Shown: positions 54,122 through 64,000 of the stretch, in pieces
How the letters are laid out: each line of letters starts with the position of its first letter
How positions within the stretch are numbered: position 1 is the first letter of the stretch
NCBI GenBank assembly: GCA_030704615.1
Contig: CM060734.1
Span: 55,506,042-55,570,041 of the forward strand
Origin: Takakia lepidozioides
Lineage: Eukaryota; Streptophyta; Takakiopsida; Takakiales; Takakiaceae
DNA length: 64,000 nt
Reading direction: 5' to 3'
The notes under the pieces: generated by a model
Database searches by the model: none
Seen by the model: only the letters and a program-made list of their open reading frames with translations
Told to the model about the DNA's origin: nothing
Translations under genes and position numbers: made by a program

Positions 54122-55950
54122 TCTCTCCGTCAATACTCAACCCTTCACACTACCCTTTTCTTTTAAAAGATCCCATTTCCCAAAACAGCTCTCATCCCTT
54201 CTTCAGATTCAACCTGAATACCCCAACATCTCTCTTTTCCTTTCAACAAAAGGGCTTAAGTCGTTCATATCCTGATACAATGCTGAAATCACACCTTATC
54301 CCTTTTGTGTTTTCATACAGTTCCAGCTAACCCTCAATTATCTCTCCAAGCAAACAAGCTATATGTACATTGGGTCCAGTGTATCACTACCCCCCAGCAG
54401 CATTGTGTGCAGGTTTACAACACTGAAACAAGAACAAGAATGAAGACAACAGTGACCATTCTGTTTTCTGTGACAACAGTCTCTCTCTCTCTCTCTCTTC
54501 ACTCATTTTTCTTACTGACACTACGACAGCAGGTGTATCCATTCCTTCCATGTTCTGGTTTGAAGTCCAGAGTCTCCATTCCATTTCCAAAAACCTTTCC
54601 TCTATCACATGTCTCCACCCTTTCCTTTCAACAAAAAGGGCAGTCCTAAATCTACCAAAAGCGATTTCTAAGTCCGCCAAAAGAAGAAGCCCACAGTCTA
54701 CCAACTTATCTGTTTTTATCCTCCAGTGAAGCGGTGGGTCAGCCTGCCAAGATGGCACCTCACCATCGCCTGTCAGCAGCCACCACAACCTTTTCTCCTT
54801 GTCTTGATTCCAGAGTTTATCATGCCATGATGTCTCCTCATCATCCTATGGAGCATCCTGTGGTTTGCCAACTAAATTGCTCTATTCTTCTATGCATGTA
54901 GCTCTTTAAGAACTGAAATGGACCTATAGCAAGAAGACAAAAAAAGGCAGCTAGAAGCCTGATTACAGATAACCTGTGTTGCCATCCAGCCAGCACTCCA
55001 CATGCCTTATCGCCTCCATTGACTGTGCTCAGATTCTCTTCCTTGTGCTTCTGGCAGGTGGCCGTTCTCCTTGCTTGCTCATCTGCCCATAACTGTCATC
55101 TTCAAGACAGTGGCGGCAGCGGTGGTGCGCCGCTCTCCTTACATGCTCCTATCTCCATGAATTGATCATCACAACGAGAAAGACGGCACCGCTTCCCTTT
55201 ACACAGAATACCAAGCAGAGGCACTTAATGCTGCCCTCTAAACCAAGCAAAGTCCCACAGCGCAGGTACAGCCTCTCAACACAGACTGCCCTGTCAACAC
55301 CACAGCTCGCGGCAGCTGCTACGAATCACCCGTCATCTTCCTCTTCGTTCTTCTTTCCTCGCGATTTTTAGGTTGAGCATCAGTGACGAAAACATTCATC
55401 GCATGGATGAAAAATGCATGGTCACGAGCCATTTTTATTTTGGCAACGCATGAGTACAGTATGCCCACAAAATTACCTGTATGGAGGGATATATCCCTCT
55501 TGCAGTTGGTATCAGGGCCCTCCCATTATAGTGATGCAGGGTCTTAACGGTGAAGCCAAAATGTAATGTCACTCCCGTGTATTCACACTACACATGTACA
55601 ATACTCTACACCTTACAACAATACCGCTACCAGGAATTTGAATTGTTTCTTATAATTTCAAAGTATGCATCTGCAAAGGGAAGAGAATCCAGAGATATGT
55701 ACCGGGAGTTCTCGTAAGTTAGGATCTCGCAAGTTCAAAAGTAGATGACGCTTAGCCCGGCCAATGGTTTGTCAATTCCCACCATGATAGGCATTGCATG
55801 GACATAGAATTTTCCGAAGACCCAGTCTTCTTGCTCGCGCTTCCTCTAGTTTCCACAATCTGTCATCGTCATGTTCTGCTTGTGTCCGCCTTTGCAATCG
55901 ATGGGCAGTAGGAGGGATCATCTTGACGAGTGAGTGAGACTCGTCAGGAA
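53357..55950. other. Gene-poor region with simple repeats
   Basis: About 2.6 kb without a supported gene. Microsatellites include (CT)n at 53887-53920, (TCTCTA)n near 54090-54125 and (CT)n near 54479-54499. Open frames here are by-products of the CT tracts or short and motif-free. Confidence 0.45.
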
Positions 55951-56541
55951 ATGGAGACCCAAATAGAGTGTACAGAAGTTACACCAAGGCGCAAGCCTAC
56001 AGCGAGGGGGGTAGAACGAGCAAAGCGTCAAGCGGAGAACAAGGCATTCTTCGCACGACTGAAGATCTACAACATTGCAAAGAGGTCCAAACTTCGGTTT
56101 TTTTCATATCCCCTACCTAGCCCTAGCCATGAAACCGCATTAAAAGCTCCAAACCTGCAGAGAGGATATGTTAGGGTTTTGCAGCTGCTGACTTTGTCTT
56201 TCTTCTTCTTTGCAGCGTCGAAGAGAGCTTGAGTCGCCCTAAACGCCTCGTTGAGGAAATCCTCAAACATACAGGTCCTCCTCGCCGAAGTCACAGAGTT
56301 CAACTCCTGCACTCTGCAATGTCACAAGGGGAGAAAGAGGTAGAGCAAGAGGAGGAAGCGCAGGTTCAAGCGGAGTCAGACACAGAGGAGGCACGAGAGC
56401 AAGAATTGCAGCGAGACCAAGATTATGCCGCACATGAAGACTTCAATGACACCAGCTCGGAGTCAGAGATGGAAACGATGAAAGAAGCCCCAACAAAGAC
56501 AAAGCGCGCAAAGCACCCTACAAACTCCCCAACCCATCAGC
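55951..56541 (+). CDS. Acidic protein with an RRSHRV motif, 2 exons, unknown function
   Basis: Exon 1 is 55951-56084 (ATG GAG ACC…; donor AAGAG|GTCCAA). The intron ends CTTCTTTGCAG at 56215 and exon 2 starts 56216; the join completes an AGC codon. The translation begins METQIECTEVTPRRKPTARG, then VERAKRQAENKAFFARLKIY. Exon 2 has LVEEILKHTGPPRRSHRVQL, then a very acidic region (EKEVEQEEEAQVQAESDTEE). The pattern of a Lys/Glu-rich 'EN-AFF' helix followed by PRRS-R resembles plant nuclear proteins with an RRSSR motif (for example near B3 or zf-4CXXC_R1 domains), but no such domain follows here. The frame ends soon after about 56541, perhaps at another donor. No further exon was identified. Confidence 0.45.
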
Positions 56542-57059
56542 AGGTTTTGCGATCTGCACCAAAGTTCTGTCTCCATATGCATATGAAAAGGCAGTGAGGG
56601 TAAGAAACAATTGCAGCAAGGTTGTTGGGCATGAGTCTTGCATATGAATTTGGGTGGGAAAAGGCTCACTGGAATGTCAACTCTAATTGCCTTTTTTCTG
56701 GCTTGGTCTGGATTGTAATGAGGCCAACAGTTGTGGGGGTCATACTTCTTCTTCAACAAAGCCAGATAGACAATGCAGCACTAGAGGCACTTGAAGTCCT
56801 TACCCCTAAACCCTCCAACATCTCTTTGCCAATTCAACTTGTGGACCATGTGCCTTTGTTTTCAGCAATGTGAGTGTTGGTACTCTTATGGTATGCTTGA
56901 CTCTCCTTCATGATGGTATATAAATGTTGCCTCTTTTTCCTTTTTCATCTTGAACCCATAAACTGAGAATAGTGGTTTTGATTTGGTGATTGTCTCTCAC
57001 CAATCCATGGACCAAGAAGAAGAACAACATGAACGGTAGTGACAAGCCACTTTGTCTAA

Positions 57060-58700
57060 CTTCATTTTCATCAGAGAGAGAGAGATTGTACTCATAAGAC
57101 GTTGTTTGCCGTAGCCTTGTGGACATTGACCCCGCGCCCAGTTTGAGTGGAACAAAAGGGACAGAACCTACCTCTGTCAGGGGCTGACGTTGGTAGTAAG
57201 ACTTACCTTCATATATAGAATTAATTCGGGTTTTCCAGATATCCTCTAGAAATCCTTCTTGTATAGATTGACAATGACGCCCCTGTCACTAGCGAAAGGG
57301 GATCGTTTCAGTCTTCTAGATCAGGTTAAAGAGGAGAAGTAGGGATTGAATTCTGTCTTGAAGTTGATGGATTGAACCGTCTCTGCCAACGCCTGATTTA
57401 TGTTGACAGCCTGCATGGGATCGCCACCGTGCTTGATAAGCTCGTTGACAATACCATCAGGTCCACCAGCTTTATATCCATTTAAATGTTCAATTGCTTC
57501 CACAATCTCAGAAGGACTAATGGGAGCGTTATAAGCCATTGAAATATACTCCAGTTCATCAGGGCTGTTTTGCATCATAGGAACAGTTTTTCCAACTGTG
57601 TCCCTCCATTCAGTAGAAGACCCCTCACTGTTAGACCTAGAAGTTATGCCAAGGATACTGTAGTGAGTTTCAAAGGTTTTGACAATGTCAACCGATGAAG
57701 TCACCACTGCACCTTTAGTAGTCTTCAGCGCTTGTACTTGCTGACCGTTTTTCGGCTTGTACAAATGTTGAAGGGCCAACCAGAATTTCTTGTCATTACC
57801 ACCATGGTGGTTTGAGTTTATTTCACTGTATAACTTGTCCTAGTATAATTTCTTCTGAGACCTAACAAGCTGTTTGATATCTTTACGGAGCTGGTAGTAC
57901 CTCGCCCACAATTCTCTGTTGGTTTCCAAATGCAGCACTCTTTATAGAGGGCTCGTCTCTCAGCTATCTTGAGTTTAATCTCATTGGTCCACCAATTATC
58001 AGCTCTACCATAGACAATTAGTTTCATCCCAATGATCTTGTCAACCACGGAGGAAACGAAACTCTCCCAAGAGTCCCCTGCTCTTTCGACTTCATTTCTT
58101 GCGTTATCAGAGCGAGACTGAAGTTCTTGGAGCGATTGGACAAAATGAGGGAGACCCTCTTGCAAGGGCTGGACATACTCAGCCTTGACCTCCTCATTAT
58201 GGAGTTTTTCTATGCGCCACTTTCCGAATCGAATGTTTCCAATATCTCTTGGTGTTGGGAAAACACCTTGATCTCATTCCAAACCAGGAAATGGTCAGAG
58301 GTACCAATATCAGTTCTGTCGATCAACACATTGGCACACTGGGGGAACAAATTTTTGTCCATTATGATATAATCCACAATGGAACGTTCCCCAGTTTGGG
58401 ATTTCTCACGAGTCCACTGCACTTGGTCACCTCTTGTCCTGTTATTCAAGGTCAAAAGCTGAAGATCTTCTAGATAGTTAATTAACCGTCTGCCATTAGA
58501 ATTCAGTTCGTCCTCACCAAAAGGTCCAATGATATCGTCCTGATGGAGCCCTTTGCCCACCCGGGCATTGAAGTCACCCAATAGCACCACCTGACCTTGG
58601 CAAGGAACGAAGCACAGTCCAGCTTTACATCTTCGAAGGCTTTGTCTGCATCAGCTAGTGAGCGTCCCCTCTGTGGGCATGTAAACACAACCCACAAAGA
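57060..58700 (-). pseudogene. LINE copy A: endonuclease and start of RT
   Basis: On the minus strand the EN (APE-like) domain contains LLGDFNARVG (near 58575) and ends with SIVDYIIMD…GTSDHFLVWN (near 58370-58270). A linker of RR/LYKE type follows (NWWTNEIKLKIAERRALYKE near 58010-57950). The pre-RT/RT start has SPSEIVEAIEHLNGYKAGGP then DGIVNELIK (near 57530-57430). Frames change several times and stops occur, so it is dead. RT catalytic motifs are missing. About 200 bp at its left end (57065-57250) resembles 58725-58930. Confidence 0.78.
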
Positions 58701-58724
58701 GGTCCTTCGTCCTCAAGACTTTCA

Positions 58725-60300
58725 GAGAGAGAGAGAGAGAGAGAGAGAGAATGCACTCCTGAGAAGTTGCTTATCATAGCCTTGTGGCCACAGACCTTGC
58801 CCGTGCCCAGCAGAACAAGAGGGAACAGACATGAGGGGCTCACTCTAGTAGTAGGACTTACCGTGTTATAAACATTAGTTCAGGCTTTCCAGATTCCTTT
58901 TAGAAAGCCCTTCACACAAGCATCAATATGTTGTATGTGGGCTACCAAGCAATGAGACCCCAACAAGGCCACCGCTTTAGACTCAGCCTTGAGATATTGA
59001 AAGTTGGTGAACAGAGGTGCGGGGACTATGTTCTTGATGGTCCTGAAGAGGGTCGCTCTCTGATGAGAATACCCCGGACTTGTATCAGAAAATGGACATT
59101 GTCTTCAGGCCACCCACACCAGTGAGCATTGATAATCTCCCTTTCCCCTCTGCATCTGTTTATTGTTAAAAGGTAGACTCCCCATCCTGAGGTAAAATTT
59201 TCAGTCTAGTGCCACGGGTAGGTCTGCCCTTCAGATCATCCTCAAAGTCCTCACCCATGTCACAAACTGGAAACGAGTTCAGGGAAGTTTATGCCTAACA
59301 TTGTTTTGTTCGGACATTCTTCATGCTTTTGACATGGCCTTAGACACTTCAGCCTCCACGTCAGATTCATCTAGCAGGGTGAGTTCTTCCTTCCTAATAT
59401 TCAGGTATTTATCATAGGGTCGCTGGTATGAGGCATGCGATTCAGCTGACTGTACCATCTGACCTTGAACTCATCATGTTGAGAGGTCAAGTTCACAACC
59501 TGCATGCGAACACCAAAGCTTGTGTTGTGGTCAATAGCGAGAAGTCTAAGATTTGGGTTACAGATGGGTGATGCCGCCATACCAGCACTTATGAAGAGAT
59601 CAGGCCTTATCAGGCCTTGGAGTACACATCTGCCGTGTGGGTTGGCCAACTCCAATCATGCTAAAACTTTAGAATCCATTCAGCTTTTGGTGCTCAAAGA
59701 GAGCATGTCAGCGCGTGCACCATAAGATGTCAAGGAAGGAAACCTTTGTAGAAGGAAGGTGTCGTTCTAGGACAGAGGTTTCCTTAGAGGTTTCTTTCTT
59801 TTTTCCTTCCTTGAATAGGCCAGCTCAGGGACATGGTTGACACAGCCCCCAGGAGGCCTGCCTCACCTTCATGGAAAACACTTCCAGACTCCAAATCAAC
59901 CTCAAGATGGGTGCTTATTATCCTACAGAACAGCTTGCAAACTGTGGTAAGAAGTGTAATGCTACGGTAGTTCCTAGGCTTGTCATCTGTCACCTTCATA
60001 TTGACACTGACACCCTCTCTCCAGCGAAAGGTATCATTTCAGTCTTCCAAATAAGGTCCCAGAGGAGTGCAAGGGCATCTACCATATGATCACACCAGGC
60101 TTGACAATCGTATCAGACACACAAACTTTATTGCCCTTTAGATGTTCTATTGCTTCAGCAATCTCAGAAGAACTAATGGGCACGTTGTACCCCTTTGTGA
60201 TGCACTCCAGTTTTTCAGGGTTGTCTTGGATTGTAGACAGTCATTTCCAACTGTACCCTTCCATTCTTTAGAAGACTCCTCACTGTTTATAGGTAGGTCT
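58725..60300 (-). pseudogene. LINE copy B: partial RT region of the same family
   Basis: The minus strand has a second, more decayed copy of the segment 'PISSSEIAEAIEHLKGNK' (near 60190-60140) and the RT motif RNYRSITLLTTVCKLFCRII (near 59975-59915). It then degenerates towards 59400. A (GA)n tract at 58729-58750 and the 200 bp after it duplicate the end of copy A. Confidence 0.65.
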
Positions 60301-60599
60301 GACTGACAGGGTCTTCTTGCATAGGCCTTTGGGCTTTGCTTACCCACTAGGTTTGCCATCCCTAGTAGTATGGTGTATTGTTTCTCATGTTTATGTTGAG
60401 CAATGTGTGCAGAGTTCAGTAAAAAAAAAGGAAGGGAATTGCAGGGAAGGATGCGAACGAGCATAAGTCTCTTACTCCAGCAAAGTGTGCACCAACTATT
60501 GCGCCAACTGCTGTGATGAGTGGCGCGGTTGTTCCAACTTACGAAAAACAGGCCCCGCCCCACTCCACAGACTGACGTTTCCAGCTCCCTCGTATCCAC

Positions 60600-62000
60600 A
60601 GTATCGGCTCCTCCCTCGTATCCGCTTATGTACCCGCAGTATCCTGCCATGTCAGGCTATTAATCTGGCATGGGCACATGCCGTATCCTCACTATCAACC
60701 TCCAAACAATGATCCCTAAGTGCCAGAATTACAATTCTTTTCTCCACCTGCAGGCGCTCCAATGCATGATCCTAGTCAAGGTGGGTATTCCATTTACCAC
60801 CATTATGGAATGCATCCCCATAGTATGTATCCTCCTCGGCCTATGTACAACCAACCTACTTCCTCCCTCTATCCTACCAGCCCTGCAAGACCACACCAGG
60901 GGCAGGTCCAGTATGGTGGCCACCAACCTTCAGGATCCAACTACAATGGAGTACAACAGCCGGCACCTTCGAGCTTCACTGCACCGCGGCCACCTCTTTA
61001 TCCAACATCTCCAGGTACACCTAATACCCTGAAAGGGAAAGGCATTCTGAAACAGACCGAGGATGCATTTGCTCCGCATCATCCTGTGGGGTGGGAGACA
61101 ACAGTCCAGCCCCAACAGAGTGAAGGTGGTAACATGCAAGGTACTGCTGAAACCTTGCAGGATTCTAGCCTTACTCCTGGGGGACATCAGGTGTGACTCC
61201 TATAGAACGCAAAAATGCTTTAAGGAGGGAAAGAAGGGCACTTGCAAAAGATCTGAGAGACCAGGCTGCTCAGAATGTGGCTGTAGGGAGGAGGAAATTT
61301 TTCATTTCTTGTGATGAACTTGGAAACCCTGAAGGTCCTGCTCGGAACCAGTGGATGACAGCTCTGCGAGGGTAGTGTCAACGTTTGTTGGACTGGTCAT
61401 TGTATGCTCAGGATCAACCATTACACTTAATTGAAAAGATCATGGAGATCTTGGCTTCAGATTGGGAATACGGACCTCCTGGTCTTAACATAAAGGCTAT
61501 TACAAAAACAATTTGCGGGCAGCTCAAGTACCAACGAAATAAGCTGTTCAAAAATTACTATAGTGTGGGGCTGCCAAACCCATCATGTGCCAGACAAGAC
61601 ATGGGCACAACTAGTTGTTAGTTGGGGTTCCACTGATTTCAAGAAATTCCAGCAAATGGTGTCAAGGCGCGGGGATGTGTGAAGAATACATCTCGATCGG
61701 GTCGCAGTGGAATCAGCGGTGTTGTAGCACGACTGGTATACTTCTCTTACAACATAGGAAGTTCCCACATTGTTTTGCATTGACAAACTTTATGTGTTGG
61801 GTTTTTTTGGATGGAGCTCATAGTCTATTCCTATATGGATGGAATTAGTACACATTGCTACTACTTGGGGGCCTTCTCAGAGTTGGGCGCCAGCAAGAAA
61901 CTAAGCACTCTTATTGAGGGGGAGTCATTGACGTATCCTAGATAATTCTTTACTGTTGGCAGTGTGCTATGCTAGTCATTTACACTTGCAAGTTTGTTGC
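60600..62000 (+). pseudogene. En/Spm (Ptta) TnpA-like transposon protein, damaged
   Basis: A Pro/Tyr/Gln/Ser-rich part (about 60700-61196; GYSIYHHYGMHPHSMYPPRP) leads, with frame changes, into a basic segment (KNALRRERRALAKDLRDQAA from about 61205). The frame passes an in-frame TAG near 61373 and continues LLDWSLYAQDQPLHLIEKIM, then ITKTICGQLKYQRNKLFKNY. In another frame come SWGSTDFKKFQQMVSRRGDV and SRSGRSGISGVVARL. The arrangement of a W-S…F…N/SRSGRSG box after a helical region is that of the plant 'Ptta/En/Spm' transposase family (TnpA-like). It is probably from a CACTA relative, but not clearly part of the element at 46.4-53.4 kb, which lies on the other strand. Confidence 0.55.
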
Positions 62001-62164
62001 AATCATAGGAGAAGGAGACTGGACGTACACCAAGTTTGCAGGAGATCGCCGGTAGCGCCAGGAGTGACAAAGGCTACGGGTCGGGGTGTACAGGCAGTGC
62101 AGCCACAACGGTATATAAGCTCAGTACCAATTCTGGTGTGAATTACATATTCGTGATTTCCATG

Positions 62165-62600
62165 TGTTAGAGGACTGTCTGGGACTTAGACACTTAAACG
62201 GGATCTGTAAGGTACCCTTAATTTTTGCACAGACTGAGACCAACAGGAGCCTTAGGGGTGACAGCAGCGCACTGTAGAGGGGGTTACACAGCCCGTCACA
62301 GTAGTCACAGCCGACACAGCCAACACAGCCCGTCACAGTCGTCACAGCCGACACAGCCAACACAGCCCGTTACAGTGTACGTGAACAGTCACATAGACAG
62401 CCCGTAGTCTAAGTCGCAGCACAGCCGACACAAACACAGCCCGTTACAGTCGCCAGCAGACACAGCCGACACAGCCGTCACAGTCGTCACAGCCGACACA
62501 GCATCAGACACAGCCAACACAGCCCGTTACAGTCGCCACAGCAGCCATAGCCGACACAGCCAGCCAGTCACAGCCGACACAGCCAAACACAGTCGCACCT
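62165..62600 (+). mobile_element. Partial solo LTR of the Tat/Ogre-like family
   Basis: From TGTTAGAGGACTGTCTGGGA at 62165 the sequence matches the sense start of the LTRs at 27463 and 39412, through GACCAACAGGAGCCTTAGGG, into an array of the GTCACAGCC decamer (62290-62595). Similarity then stops. About half of the LTR is present, in plus orientation, opposite to the full element. No internal domain follows. Confidence 0.85.
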
Positions 62601-63085
62601 GATGGAAGCCAGCTCCAAGCAGCTTTGGAAGCAGTCCAAGTCCAACTGGACGGTAGCAGCTGCATTCAACATTGCGCTCGCAGCTAAACTTGACATGAAT
62701 GTGCCAGATTCACAGCCTACAGGTCCACTGCACCACCTTTGCGCCACATCAACAAATGAGACTATTTCTCATGTTATGGGCTCACCACTCAACCTGTTCA
62801 AGGCAGTTTCTTCACCGCCACCAAAGCCAAACACAATAGGCTCATTGTTTGGGCTTTCAGAAATGGAGGGGGATGATGACATGGAGGGTGGTCTGAAGGT
62901 GAACTCAATCCATCCCCCATATTGTTGAGGCAACTGCAAAGTGTTCATCAGTTTTGTTGTCCCTACACCAGTAGCACTGCCGGCATATGTACTACCTCTC
63001 AATATGCCTGTGAGGTCTCCATGAATTTGTAGAGTGCCCCACAGAAAGGTGTGTCTTTTGTACATGATAATCATGTACAAGTTGT
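62601..63085. other. Unassigned sequence, possibly upstream exon(s)
   Basis: A plus-strand frame of 108 codons (62602-62928) is open but has no motif I can name. It may be an upstream exon of the FCP1-like gene or part of the TnpA-like element. Confidence 0.3.
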
Positions 63086-64000
63086 AGGTCATTGCCCTTC
63101 GGCAACTGAGAGGCAGAAACACATCCTTATACTTGACTTGAATGGATTGTTATGTGAGAGCAGACTACGAACAAGGGAATACCTAGAGCCCACACCTCCA
63201 GACCTGGGTGTCAGGAGTTTCTGGACCGATGCCTTCAGATTTTTGATGTAGGTGTATGGTCTTCCATGTCATTGAGTAATGTCCTTCCAGTTGTGAAAGC
63301 TTTGTTTCGTGGGAAGCAACCAAAGATGGTGCTTCACCAAGACTATTGTGACCAGCCTGTGGGAATGGTGGACCCTTTCAATCCTTCTAAAACTGTCATG
63401 TACAAGAACTTATGTAAGTTTTGGAAGGACTACAGCCATTACAATCCAACCAATACTTTGCAAGTGGACGATTCCCCACTCACTTGCTTACCCAACCCTG
63501 CAAATAATTGCATCTTCCCGTATCCATGGAAGTTGAGGGATCAGCAAACTGCAAGAGGCTTATGAAAGAATTACTGCCTTGGTTAGAGGGTGTATCCAAG
63601 GCTGCACACATCCTGAGTATGTGTCAGGGCACCCATACAGATGGGCAGCCCAACTACTTGTTCAATACTGCAGCCATGGGTAATGGATCACAACAATCTG
63701 CAAAGGCATCCGAACCAGGGCTTCCTACTGCAGAGTTCCAACGACTTTGCCTCCCGATGCAACAACAAAGCATAATCAAAGAAAGGTGAGAGCAAAAGTT
63801 TCAATGCTTGGGCGCGTGGGTGGATTTGTATTGTTAATGCTACTTCACATGTGTGTCATTCGTGCTATTCTAATTTTTTGATCGTTGTGTCATTCAATAT
63901 ACAGATGGTGAAACCAATGAAGCGTTCAATGGACAGGGAGAGTACAATATGTGCTATCAATCAGACTACAACCACAGTGGATCTAACTGAACCACAGGGT
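63086..64000 (+). CDS. FCP1/HAD-phosphatase-like protein, partial, frame-disturbed
   Basis: The sequence reads RQKHILILDLNGLLCESRLR (near 63110-63165), FWTDAFRF, then after a one-base shift near 63240 VGVWSSMSLSNV, and later MVLHQDYCDQP, CKFWKDY and VDDSPLTCLPNP. This is the FCP1-homology (CTD-phosphatase/TIM50-like HAD) pattern: motif I, the W-S-S box of motif II and a VDDSP motif IV. In motif I the second catalytic Asp of DxDG is Asn (DLNG), a form I know from plant FCP1-like relatives and one that should reduce phosphatase activity. A further shift near 63535 leads to LMKELLPWLEGVSKAAHILS, ending in a donor AAG|GTGAGA near 63788. A next exon starts after ATATACAG near 63905 and runs out of the window. 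Several copies of such genes sit near transposons in early land plants, so it may be a TE-captured or recently duplicated gene. Confidence 0.7.

Noticed and set aside
53855-54166. Ser/Leu-rich proteins encoded near CT repeats
   Set aside because: They are produced by microsatellite translation and have no supporting motif.
55582-55604. A second CACTA terminus CACTACACATGTAC
   Set aside because: It is in the same orientation as the left terminus, lacks the GTTTTCC part and has no partner.

Overview
This window looks like nuclear DNA of a land plant, most likely a fern or lycophyte (inference). Coding exons have GT-AG introns of about 50-460 bp. Ordinary plant genes are few: an 8-cysteine lipid-transfer protein, the eIF3g RRM exons, and a broken DUF641/GIL1-like gene. 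Most of the rest is transposable elements of several classes, often inserted into one another. No bacterial-type features were seen.

Layout. 0-1.4 kb: a truncated Ty3/gypsy gag, an array of short hairpin repeats and a tRNA-derived SINE head. 2-16 kb is the gene-like part. It holds a DUF641 gene with frameshifts (- strand), an HSPA12-like HSP70 pseudogene split by a 315-bp MITE with an 8-bp target duplication, an inverted partial lipid-transfer gene and the complete two-exon gene, a two-exon gene of unknown function, and the last two exons of eIF3g. 16.2-21.8 kb: a composite minisatellite and the 3' half of a chromodomain-bearing Ty3/gypsy element (- strand). 21.8-25.4 kb: two multi-exon gene-like regions I cannot assign.

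26.2-43.7 kb is one large nest. A decayed SWIM zinc-finger, MULE-type transposase gene (+ strand) is split by two clean insertions. One is a 12.9-kb Tat/Ogre-like LTR retrotransposon (26511-39412, - orientation, target duplication GTCCC). The other is a 967-bp Mutator-type element with a 9-bp target duplication that carries a PPR-gene fragment. Removing either insertion and one target copy restores the host reading frame. Within the retrotransposon, the block holding the 5' LTR tail, primer-binding site, ORF1, gag and protease is inverted relative to RT-RNaseH-integrase and a large extra 3' ORF, so it looks ambisense.

44.2-46.3 kb: the 3' part of an L1-like LINE. 46.4-53.4 kb: a candidate CACTA element with a TNP2-type transposase and about 14 units of a satellite derived from a PPR motif. 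55.9-64 kb: a small acidic two-exon gene, pieces of a second LINE family, an En/Spm TnpA-like ORF, a solo piece of the same LTR family, and an FCP1/HAD-phosphatase-like gene running off the window.

The elements do not form a pathway. What the window records is a sequence of insertions, and several junctions are clean enough to order the events. All function calls come from reading motifs, with no database search.
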